Below, piece by piece: positions 1 to 7,433 of a DNA stretch of 64,000 bases. Under the pieces are notes generated by a model. That model saw nothing but the letters and a program-made list of their open reading frames with translations. It made no database searches and had not been told where the DNA came from. This DNA comes from a virus. Every line of letters begins with the position of its first letter. The stretch's first letter is position 1. The position numbers were made by a program, and so were the translations under genes. The stretch covers positions 1 through 64,000 of the IMG/VR virus record IMGVR_UViG_3300044624_001054; one strand, written 5' to 3'.

Positions 1-502
1 GGAGGCAAAATTCTAAACTAGATATTCTCGCATCTAATATATTTTCATTGAAGCCTCCAATTTTTTTATAAACATCTTTATTTAAAATAAATGCACCGCC
101 TGGAAAAAAATCATTACTTTGAGATTTTATTGGTTCCTCTAATATTTCATTGTTTATAATAATATTTAATATATTTTCATCTATTTTATCAAGTCTGAAA
201 ATTCTTAAAAATGGTTTAACCACTATATTTTTATTTTTAATAATATCCAATGAACTATTTATTGATTCATTGGGGAGAATGCAATCAGCATTTATTAAAA
301 TAACATCTTCTTCTTCATATTCTGTGAATGCTAAATTTCTTGATTTAGAAAGATTAAATTGATCATCCCCTGAATCTAATAATACAATTTCATAATTAAA
401 CTGTTTGTAATATTTTTCTACAGTATCTTTCATTGCAGATTTAGTATTAGTAGAATCTTCTCTAAAAGGAATAAAAATTTTTTTATTTGTAGATAATGTC
501 AA
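1..502 (-). CDS. Glycosyltransferase, GT-A fold, partial (C-terminus beyond window)
   Basis: The reverse strand stays open from about 502 to the window edge. The peptide begins near KKIFIPFRED, has an NADCILP segment that could be the metal-binding DxD-like site, and ends with FFPGGAFILNKDVYKKIGGFNE, typical of family 2-like glycosyltransferases and galactosyltransferase-type proteins. No ATG is available after the upstream in-frame stop. A TTG at 502-500 preceded by GGAAGG is the best start, giving a short overlap with the preceding gene. Sugar and acceptor are unknown. It is the most distal visible member of the glycosyltransferase/oxygenase cluster. Confidence 0.7.
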   Translation of the reverse strand, partial: MTLSTNKKIFIPFREDSTNTKSAMKDTVEKYYKQFNYEIVLLDSGDDQFNLSKSRNLAFTEYEEEDVILINADCILPNESINSSLDIIKNKNIVVKPFLRIFRLDKIDENILNIIINNEILEEPIKSQSNDFFPGGAFILNKDVYKKIGGFNENILDARISSLEFCL

Positions 503-1637
503 TTTCAGGGACCTTCCACCAGGGTAAACATTTTAATATATCCAAGTCTATACCAGAATATTTTTGAAACGAAATTGTGCTTCTTGGCAGGTAGCCAAAG
601 TATTCTTTTTTCAATATTAAATTTTTTATTATTTCATTTTCATGCAGGACAGCAGGGTTATTTATTTTTAAATTTTTTATATGTTTTATATAAAAAAGAT
701 GCTGGCTTTCCACTGATTCATATGATTCTATATTTTTACTTTCTCTTCCCTGTTCTCCTGAACTTAGATATTTATGGAAGAAAAAAACATTTTTTGTCCA
801 CACAAAATTATAGCCTCTTGCATAAGATAAAGAAGACTGATAAAATTCTTCTAACCAAAAATTTATTCTACCATCTAAATTAATATTAAATTTAGTTACC
901 CAAGGATCTGCTTCCGTAAAAAGAAAGTGAGCGGAAATTTTTTTTGCAGGAAGATATCTACCATCTATTAGGTGATTTAAAATATTATTTTCCACATTAT
1001 TTAAATTAACATCATTTGGTAGTGGAAATATATAGTTATCGTTACTATAATTTAATGCTCGGGGGCCGTTATAATCAAAGAACTGCCACAGTGAAATTTT
1101 ATTATTTTTATTAAAAACAATATCTTTATATTCAAAGATATCTAATTCTTCTACGTTAGAAGAATATGATTCCTTATTAGTTATAACATCTAAATCTTTT
1201 TTATGGTTATATGGCAGCAAGTATGTGGTTAAAATTATTCTTTTACCAAAATATTTTTTTGCATCTTCATATTCATTTATTAATTTTTCATCCCAATCCT
1301 TAACAAAAGAAGTATGAGAATCTAAAGATAAATAGTAGTCTTCATTTGAATAATGTTTTAACGGTTGAAGCCTTCCGTTGCCAACGCCAGGAGAATTTTC
1401 CCAATAAACAATATCAAATTTTATGCTCTTATTAAAATTATTTATTTTTTTTTCTAGACTATAAAAAAAGGGAGCGCCTTCAGAATTTAAATCTTTTTTT
1501 TTCCAAAAAATGGTGGTTCCAACAGTTATTCTTTCTGGATTTTTTGCGGACTCAAAAAGTCTTTCTACTGTTGGAAAATATTCCTTATCGTTCATAGTAG
1601 GTATAGATACAAAAATAGTTTTATTTTTATCAGTCAT
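483..1637 (-). CDS. GlcNAc-transferase-like (GT60/PF11397-type) glycosyltransferase
   Basis: This 384-residue protein has the layout of the GlcNAc domain family, which includes the Skp1 hydroxyproline GlcNAc-transferase. IFVSIPT lies at residues 8-14, followed by a segment of the type TVERLFESAKNPERITVG. The diagnostic YYLSLDSHTSF lies around residues 101-111, and its DSH is the expected metal-binding motif. The start overlaps the stop of the upstream paralogue-family gene by 8 nt, which indicates translational coupling in one long operon with a prolyl-hydroxylase-like gene and a collagen-like fibre gene. The family call is from motifs; the sugar and acceptor are inferred. Confidence 0.72.
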   Translation of the reverse strand: MTDKNKTIFVSIPTMNDKEYFPTVERLFESAKNPERITVGTTIFWKKKDLNSEGAPFFYSLEKKINNFNKSIKFDIVYWENSPGVGNGRLQPLKHYSNEDYYLSLDSHTSFVKDWDEKLINEYEDAKKYFGKRIILTTYLLPYNHKKDLDVITNKESYSSNVEELDIFEYKDIVFNKNNKISLWQFFDYNGPRALNYSNDNYIFPLPNDVNLNNVENNILNHLIDGRYLPAKKISAHFLFTEADPWVTKFNINLDGRINFWLEEFYQSSLSYARGYNFVWTKNVFFFHKYLSSGEQGRESKNIESYESVESQHLFYIKHIKNLKINNPAVLHENEIIKNLILKKEYFGYLPRSTISFQKYSGIDLDILKCLPWWKVPEIDIIYK

Positions 1638-2322
1638 AATTTTTTTTCACCCATATATTTTTCCTATAACCAGAATAAAAATAATCAAATACTTTATTGT
1701 TTGTTCCTCTATGAAGGATTTCGTCCCATTTTTTTATCTCTGATTTCCAATTTTCTCTTTTAAAGAAAATCATTTGATACATAGGAGTTCCTTTTGGAAT
1801 AATCCCCTCAAAATCTTTTTTAACAAAAAATTGTATCTTTCCACCTACGGGCCAACGATCTGTATCAATAATTCCACTTATTGTATAAAATGGCAGATTA
1901 TTTTGATTTAATGGATGTACATATAATGTTGACCATCCTGGTGGAGTTTTTGGCTCCCATTGCGTCCACCAAGCCATCATTTTATCGTGATATCCTTGTT
2001 CTGGAAATATAGGATTTTTTTCATGTCCGTCTACAACTAGTTGCGCTCCTACTGTAGGGTAATGATATTCAACCTTTGAACCAGTCACAGAAATGGCTAA
2101 ATCACACCATGTTTCTTGTATATATCCAGTAGTAAATGAGTCTAACATAGGCATACATTGCTTAATAGTGGTATTGGCTCTTTTTGAATTAATTCTAGGT
2201 TTAGATCCTGTTGAAAATGGAGGAGTTTTTTTATACCAATCAGGAACGTATAGTCGCGCTGGTTTTGGGGGATCTATAAAATGACTAGCATATTCATTTT
2301 GTGGAATCCATTCAACTTTCAT
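1630..2322 (-). CDS. Tandem paralogue 3 of an uncharacterised phage family (possibly DUF6065)
   Basis: A 230-residue protein starting at MKVEWIP. An in-frame TTG lies 24 nt upstream, but the ATG has an AAAGGA ribosome site and sits in a TAATG overlap with the preceding stop. Shared features with the next two genes are a VPDWYKK segment near residue 25, a C-x-P-x-x-D segment, a P-x-G-x-S segment, LPFYTISG followed by a DTD, and a C-terminal FEGIIPKGTP plus FKRENW. The length fits a family I recall as DUF6065, but this is not certain. Function is unknown. Confidence 0.8.
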   Translation of the reverse strand: MKVEWIPQNEYASHFIDPPKPARLYVPDWYKKTPPFSTGSKPRINSKRANTTIKQCMPMLDSFTTGYIQETWCDLAISVTGSKVEYHYPTVGAQLVVDGHEKNPIFPEQGYHDKMMAWWTQWEPKTPPGWSTLYVHPLNQNNLPFYTISGIIDTDRWPVGGKIQFFVKKDFEGIIPKGTPMYQMIFFKRENWKSEIKKWDEILHRGTNNKVFDYFYSGYRKNIWVKKNYD

Positions 2323-3062
2323 TATGAAAAATCCTTTCTCTCCCAAACTTCTTTTTTATATCCTGAAGAAGCGTGTCTTCTAACCTTACTGTTTAATATA
2401 TTATACTCCATTGGGTCCATAAATCTAGAATCTGATTCCCAGTTATCTCTTTTAAAAGGAATTATACTCATCATGGGGGTTCCCATTGGAATTAAACCCT
2501 CAAATCCTTTTTTTAAAAAGAATGGGTGATTTCCAGTTGCATACCATTTATCAGTATCCATAACTCCAGATATTGTATAAAATGGTAGGTCTGGCCTATT
2601 TATTGGATGAGTATAAAACGAACTATATCCATCTGGAGTTTGGGCCTCCCAATGAGTTAACCAAGTAAACTCAAGTTGGTAGTAGTCTTCTGGAATAGGC
2701 ATAGAATGTTTGTTTGGCCCCCCTCTATACCCTATTAAGTCAAACATGCCGTTACAATGTATTTTTATATCGTTGTCGTCAAAGCCCCTCTCAACAACGA
2801 GGTCGCACGGGGTTACAGCCACATAACCAAAAGTTAGACTGTCCAAAAATGGCATACAAAACTTAAAGGTTGAGTTATTGTTTCCATTATGTTCATCAAA
2901 CGTTGGCTTTTTAGTTTTATAATTAGACATATTTTTATACCATTCTGGAAATATTTTTTTAGATGGTACTGGGGCTGTTGTCGATTTAAATGTAAACTCA
3001 TCCTTAGCAACAAAGGTTATATTTTGATTACTAGAAGTTATCCTATTCTTTTTTTTAAACAT
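2322..3062 (-). CDS. Tandem paralogue 2 of an uncharacterised phage family (possibly DUF6065)
   Basis: A 246-residue protein with the same motif order as its neighbours: FPEWYKN, a CMPFLDSLTFGY-type segment, TPDGYSSFYTHPINR, LPFYTISGVMDTD, FEGLIPMGTP and FKRDNW. Both ends form TAATG junctions with the adjacent paralogues, so the three are almost certainly co-translated. No signal peptide or membrane segment is visible. Conserved Trp, Asp and Pro-Gly motifs suggest a folded enzyme or binding domain rather than a repeat protein. Function is unknown. Confidence 0.8.
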   Translation of the reverse strand: MFKKKNRITSSNQNITFVAKDEFTFKSTTAPVPSKKIFPEWYKNMSNYKTKKPTFDEHNGNNNSTFKFCMPFLDSLTFGYVAVTPCDLVVERGFDDNDIKIHCNGMFDLIGYRGGPNKHSMPIPEDYYQLEFTWLTHWEAQTPDGYSSFYTHPINRPDLPFYTISGVMDTDKWYATGNHPFFLKKGFEGLIPMGTPMMSIIPFKRDNWESDSRFMDPMEYNILNSKVRRHASSGYKKEVWERKDFS

Positions 3063-3766
3063 TATTTAAAAATCTTCCTATTCCACCATTTTTTCTTATA
3101 CCTATTGATAAAATAACTATCGTGAAAATTGTTTAATGCTAAATATTCTTTTTCATCATGTTCACCAATTTTTGTTTTCCAACTTTCTCTTTTGAATGGA
3201 ATTACCTGAGCGATGGGAGTCCCATGTGGAATTATACCTTCAAAGTCTTTTTTTATAAAAAATGGAAAATTAACTGTTAAAGGAAAAGTATCAGTGTCTA
3301 CTACTCCCTCCATGATTTCAAATGGGAGGTCTCTATGATTTGGAGTAGTAAATAGGACGCTGTATCCTTTAGGAGTTTTTATATGCCAAGGATTTATCCA
3401 TTTTAATATAGATTTATCATAACAATCTTTTATTGGATATAACGGTGCCTGCTCTAGTGCATGACCTTCTACCGCCCTTGGTACATCCCCCCTTTGTACA
3501 CTAAAATGATAACTAACAGAATTATTTTTACGTTCTACATATACATCTGTCCATAATTTTATTATATATCCCTGAGATATTGCATCTAGGACTGGTATAC
3601 ATTTTTTTAAAGTTAGATTCAAATTACCCCCTTCTGCCTCCACTTTCCCGCCAATAAAAGAATCTGTTTTTTTATACCATTCGGGCAAATTATTTATTGA
3701 AGGCGAGGGCATTTCTGCGACATGAGATAATGACGGCTCTGTTAAAGTAAAAGTTATTTCTTTCAT
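3062..3766 (-). CDS. Tandem paralogue 1 of an uncharacterised phage family (possibly DUF6065)
   Basis: A 234-residue protein with LPEWYKKTDSF, KKCIPVLDAISQGY, TPKGYSVLFTTPNHRDLPFEI, VVDTD, FEGIIPHGTPIAQVIPFKRESW. It is the first of the three tandem copies in transcription order. Its ATG overlaps the stop of the upstream glycosyltransferase-like gene by 4 nt (ATGA). The copies are similar in motif order but diverged in sequence, so the triplication is old or was assembled from different sources. Confidence 0.8.
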   Translation of the reverse strand: MKEITFTLTEPSLSHVAEMPSPSINNLPEWYKKTDSFIGGKVEAEGGNLNLTLKKCIPVLDAISQGYIIKLWTDVYVERKNNSVSYHFSVQRGDVPRAVEGHALEQAPLYPIKDCYDKSILKWINPWHIKTPKGYSVLFTTPNHRDLPFEIMEGVVDTDTFPLTVNFPFFIKKDFEGIIPHGTPIAQVIPFKRESWKTKIGEHDEKEYLALNNFHDSYFINRYKKKWWNRKIFK

Positions 3767-5001
3767 TTGTCTATCCTATTCCAATGTAGAGAGTTTTCAT
3801 TTAACGAGAAGTTGTACATAGATATACATAAGTTTATTAGACTATCAATACTATTTAAAATTTTAGTTTTTCTTACTTTAAATTTTTTATCTTCCCAGTC
3901 TACAGCAAGAATATAGTTAAAAAAATCTTTTTGCTTGGGTTCCATTAATAAATAAATTTTGTTTGTTTTCTCTATAATATTTTTTCTTAATTTTAACTGT
4001 TTTTCAAGCATGTCTTCGCTGCTATATATTTCAGATATTTTCTTTCTTTTAGGTGATAAAAATTTTTTATCACTATATAAATGATATATAGGTAAATATC
4101 TAAGAGAAAAAACTTGACATTCATTATTTAATAAATTAATAAATGTATGAAAGTCAAAATCTTCTTCATCTATTAGGTAGTCCTCAGTCACATTATTTTT
4201 AAAATATTCTTTGGCGAGACCGAATATAAAATAAGATGATAGTCCGAAAGATCTAGACGCAAACTCATCGTCCACAAACTTCCTTTTATGGAATTTAGGA
4301 AAGCCGTTTTGTAATAAAAATTTCTCGCACTCATCTATCTCTCTAATATCTGATCTTAAACTGTGACTGGTTTCTGAATCTGCGATAACTGATACTATTT
4401 CTTTTTCAGAAATAAAGTCATGGTACCCACAAAATGGAATATGTGCCGAGTCGTGGAGTTCTCTTTGCATGGACATATTTGTCATATGATTTGTAAAATA
4501 TACATAACCAGGGATTACCTCATCATGTGGCAGCCACCCTCTTGGGAATGCTGTGAAAATTAAATTATTTGGAATAATGTATGAAAAAGATTGATGCTGT
4601 TTAATTAAAATATCGTCCCAGAACGGGTCAAATTCCGATGCCGATGAAATAGAAAGGTAATAATCTTCTTTGTTGTAATAAAGATCTGAAGATTTTTTCA
4701 ATTTTCCATAGGTAATATCCTCAGAGTCATTACTGATATATGTAACATTAAGGCTGTTTTTCATATTTTTATGTAAATTTAATAATGTTTCAATCCAGCC
4801 CTCATTATTGTGAACAACTGTTACACCAATAAATATATTTTCTGGTCTCTTGGCATTTAACATCAAAGAGTTGATGGTCCTGATGACATTATCATCACCA
4901 TAGGAAACTATGGATACAAAGATAGATTTTTGTAAACGACTACTTTCATCTAAATCTAGATTAGTTCTTGAATAACTATCAAATCTTTTTTTCTTATTCA
5001 T
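3763..5001 (-). CDS. Second GlcNAc-transferase-like protein, catalytic motif altered
   Basis: A 412-residue protein starting at MNKKKRF in a TAATG junction with an AGGAT site; an 11-codon upstream extension is less likely. IFVSIVSYGDD near residue 27 and LMLNAKRPENIFIGV match the same family as the gene at 483-1637, as does EDYYLSISSASEFDPFWDD near residue 112. The acidic DSH motif of the family is replaced by SSA, so metal-dependent activity may be lost or changed. It lies directly downstream of the prolyl-hydroxylase-like gene. Confidence 0.65.
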   Translation of the reverse strand: MNKKKRFDSYSRTNLDLDESSRLQKSIFVSIVSYGDDNVIRTINSLMLNAKRPENIFIGVTVVHNNEGWIETLLNLHKNMKNSLNVTYISNDSEDITYGKLKKSSDLYYNKEDYYLSISSASEFDPFWDDILIKQHQSFSYIIPNNLIFTAFPRGWLPHDEVIPGYVYFTNHMTNMSMQRELHDSAHIPFCGYHDFISEKEIVSVIADSETSHSLRSDIREIDECEKFLLQNGFPKFHKRKFVDDEFASRSFGLSSYFIFGLAKEYFKNNVTEDYLIDEEDFDFHTFINLLNNECQVFSLRYLPIYHLYSDKKFLSPKRKKISEIYSSEDMLEKQLKLRKNIIEKTNKIYLLMEPKQKDFFNYILAVDWEDKKFKVRKTKILNSIDSLINLCISMYNFSLNENSLHWNRIDK

Positions 5002-5642
5002 TAAGATCCTATCGCCCAAGGTGGTCCCATCCATGTAACTATAGCATATTTTATCCCTTCTAGCACTGGACGAGCGCTATGAGTATAGGCGTAGTTCGAT
5101 GGGAAAAGAATTATTGATGGATTTTCTGGTTTAACTGTAACATTAAAATTAACAAAATGTGTCCCCCCAGAAACATATTCTTTAGGGTTTAATAGAATAA
5201 GGCCAGAGACTGTTCTCCAATCATGACCTGGGCCTTGGTCCGAATGGGCTTTATATTGATTTCCAGGTGAATATTTTAATACCTGGAAACCTTCGTCAAA
5301 ACCTATTTCAACCCCGTATTTCTTTTCATATATCTTCACACACGAATCATAGATTTTAATAATGTATTCGTAGGCTTCGTTAATTTTGCAATCTGGTGTC
5401 TTGCAATCATGTCTACTGAAATTCATTGTTTGATTTGATCGATACATTCCTCCATCTGAGGAATTAATACCAGCCCCAACTCTGGCATTACTGTACTTTG
5501 CAGGACAATTAACATTTTTGTCACAATCTTCAAAAATTTTTATTATTTTTTTTGATGCTTCTTCAGATATTACATTATCAAATATTTCAATGCATCCGGC
5601 CTCTGTATAGGAGTTAAAAATATCTTTATTCATTTTACTCAT
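5001..5642 (-). CDS. 2OG-Fe(II) oxygenase, prolyl 4-hydroxylase-like
   Basis: A 213-residue protein with the complete iron site of 2-oxoglutarate dioxygenases of the prolyl 4-hydroxylase type: HSD at residues 133-135, distal His at 188 (YTHSARPV) and a Lys at 198 that would bind the 2-oxoglutarate carboxylate. The preceding LKYSPGNQYKAHSDQ and the SGGTHF segments are typical of the double-stranded beta-helix core. It likely hydroxylates proline in a protein. It overlaps the degraded oxygenase gene upstream (ATGA) and the glycosyltransferase gene downstream (TAATG). The collagen-like fibre protein about 2 kb upstream is the obvious candidate substrate. Confidence 0.85.
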   Translation of the reverse strand: MSKMNKDIFNSYTEAGCIEIFDNVISEEASKKIIKIFEDCDKNVNCPAKYSNARVGAGINSSDGGMYRSNQTMNFSRHDCKTPDCKINEAYEYIIKIYDSCVKIYEKKYGVEIGFDEGFQVLKYSPGNQYKAHSDQGPGHDWRTVSGLILLNPKEYVSGGTHFVNFNVTVKPENPSIILFPSNYAYTHSARPVLEGIKYAIVTWMGPPWAIGS

Positions 5643-6274
5643 CTCAGGTAGGAGAACATGTAGGCACTTTCATTATCTTCTAATAAACTATCTTTTATTA
5701 AGAAATCTTTTCCACCATTAAAAAATGTTCTTAAAAATATTTTTCTACCGTCTATTATATTTGATGTAGAGTTTGAATACAAGAAACTTGCAGGATATAT
5801 TGTAATGCAATTATTTTCATTTTTTTTAGAGGCATCTTTAAAATATAACCATTTTTTATCGCCTCCAGTATAATTATTATTTAATTCAATTTCTGCAACA
5901 AGGCTCCTGCTAAACGGGATAGAATTATTTAAATTGTCTGATTTGCAAGGATTAAATAAATTTTCTTTTTCTCCTGGATTTAATACATTTAATACTATTC
6001 TTTCTTGCCATTGAAGAGTGTGTACAGATTCTTCATATAAATCTACATACTCTGCCAAACACACAAGCAATTCTTTTTGAATATTTTTAATAATATCTGT
6101 TTTATTTTTTTTGTATAAAATATTCCATAAAATATTTTTTACATTTAAAGATTTTAATGAATTATTATATTCTTCACTTTCAAATATTTCATAAAAAACA
6201 TTTATATCTTCATCTGATAAAAAAAATTTATTTTTAAACACTGCTACCCCTGGAGGTAAGTTGTTATCTATCAT
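5639..6274 (-). CDS. Degenerate 2OG-oxygenase-like protein, iron ligands not visible
   Basis: A 211-residue protein with the outline of the same fold: LQWQERIVLNVLNPGEKENL, then a broken metal site (NPCKSDN where H-x-D is expected), a YTGGDKKWLYF segment and an ITIYPASFLYSN segment lacking the distal His. It retains GRKIFLRTFF at the end. This suggests a pseudo-oxygenase that may serve as a partner or substrate-binding subunit for the intact enzyme encoded next. It is coupled to both neighbours by short overlaps. The family call is moderate. Confidence 0.55.
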   Translation of the reverse strand: MIDNNLPPGVAVFKNKFFLSDEDINVFYEIFESEEYNNSLKSLNVKNILWNILYKKNKTDIIKNIQKELLVCLAEYVDLYEESVHTLQWQERIVLNVLNPGEKENLFNPCKSDNLNNSIPFSRSLVAEIELNNNYTGGDKKWLYFKDASKKNENNCITIYPASFLYSNSTSNIIDGRKIFLRTFFNGGKDFLIKDSLLEDNESAYMFSYLR

Positions 6275-6746
6275 TTAATTCCCTAAAAATAATAATATTG
6301 TGATTAGATATATTTACTATATCTGTATTTTTAATTTCTGCCATTAAATTTATTTTGTATTCACCCATTTCTTTAAATTTAAATTTATAATAATAAGAAT
6401 ACTTTCCATCAGGACTAAACTCTACGGACTCTATTTTTACTTTTTTTTCAAAATTATTTAAATCTATTTTATAAACATCAGCGAATACTCTGACATACTC
6501 TTTTTTTTCCGCCCATTCATCCATAAAAATTATCGAAATTTCTGAATTTTCTGGACCGACCTCGTTTTCAATCCACGCTCCGTATGCTTCGGGAACATTT
6601 ATTGTACTAACTTCATTATGATTATATTCAACATCTTTTAATATATCAGATGGTCCGTGGATTATTTGGTCTATATTATTTTGTGCTGCCGTAATAAGAT
6701 GCTCTGAAGCATCTAAATCTTCTGGAATATATAAATAAAGTTTCAT
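6264..6746 (-). CDS. Hypothetical protein between fibre and oxygenase genes
   Basis: A 160-residue acidic protein beginning MKLYLYIPEDLDASEHLI. The C-terminal half has a strand-rich pattern (YYYKFKFKEMGEYKINLMAEIK) like an Ig-like or beta-sandwich domain. No recognised family. It starts 3 nt after the stop of the fibre gene at 6750-7433 and overlaps the pseudo-oxygenase gene, so it belongs to the appendage-modification operon. Confidence 0.7.
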   Translation of the reverse strand: MKLYLYIPEDLDASEHLITAAQNNIDQIIHGPSDILKDVEYNHNEVSTINVPEAYGAWIENEVGPENSEISIIFMDEWAEKKEYVRVFADVYKIDLNNFEKKVKIESVEFSPDGKYSYYYKFKFKEMGEYKINLMAEIKNTDIVNISNHNIIIFRELNDR

Positions 6747-6749
6747 TTT

Positions 6750-7433
6750 TTATACCACAAACTGTAGGGCTGATCCACTTGTATATCCTAACGTATTAAT
6801 ATTAATTGATGAAGGTTTTATTTTACTAGAACAATATATTGCTACTCCGCCACCCGTTAGATATGCCGTACCATTATTAAATCCATCTGCATAAATAGTT
6901 CCCCTTCCAGAGACTCTTCTTGCTGATACTACCACTACTCCTCCACCAGGATTAGTTGAATCCCCAGCGCCACCATTTAAAGGAAGGGGAGTTTGCTGTA
7001 TAGCATTTAAAATATACCCTTCTACGGCATATTCTGGTCGGTCAAAGTAGTCTGCCCCTCCGAAACTAGCAGATGGGCCAAATGCATTATAACTTGCGCT
7101 ATTTCCACCAAGGCTATTTGAGACTGAAGCCGTAAAACCTCTCCCTAAAGACCCTACAGCATTAGAACCATTTTTAAGCCCTAGACTAGTTGATGAATCT
7201 TGATCTGTAGATCCATTAAAAAGCAAAATATTTCTAACAAATACCCTATATCCAGCAGTATTCACATGGACACCAGAATTAATAGTTAAGTTATAATAAT
7301 ACATATCTCTAGCAAGAGAAAAGTTAACAGATGCAGTAAAATTTCCATCTTTTCCAGAACCATATATTGGGTCGGGAATTAAAGATACAGCATTTGTATT
7401 ATTTGCATCTCCACCTATATTTATAATTGGCAT
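6750..7433 (-). CDS. Glycine-rich tail appendage protein, short paralogue
   Basis: A 227-residue protein. Residues 25-70 (GSGKDGNFTASVNFSLARDMYYYNLTI and on to GYRVFVRN) are homologous to the N-terminus of the collagen-like protein encoded just upstream. It also shares the VVVSARRVSGRGTIYADG segment that precedes the collagen stretch in that protein, but has no Gly-X-Pro run. Its ATG is in a TAATG junction. It looks like a truncated or core-only version of the larger fibre. Confidence 0.75.
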   Translation of the reverse strand: MPIINIGGDANNTNAVSLIPDPIYGSGKDGNFTASVNFSLARDMYYYNLTINSGVHVNTAGYRVFVRNILLFNGSTDQDSSTSLGLKNGSNAVGSLGRGFTASVSNSLGGNSASYNAFGPSASFGGADYFDRPEYAVEGYILNAIQQTPLPLNGGAGDSTNPGGGVVVVSARRVSGRGTIYADGFNNGTAYLTGGGVAIYCSSKIKPSSININTLGYTSGSALQFVV

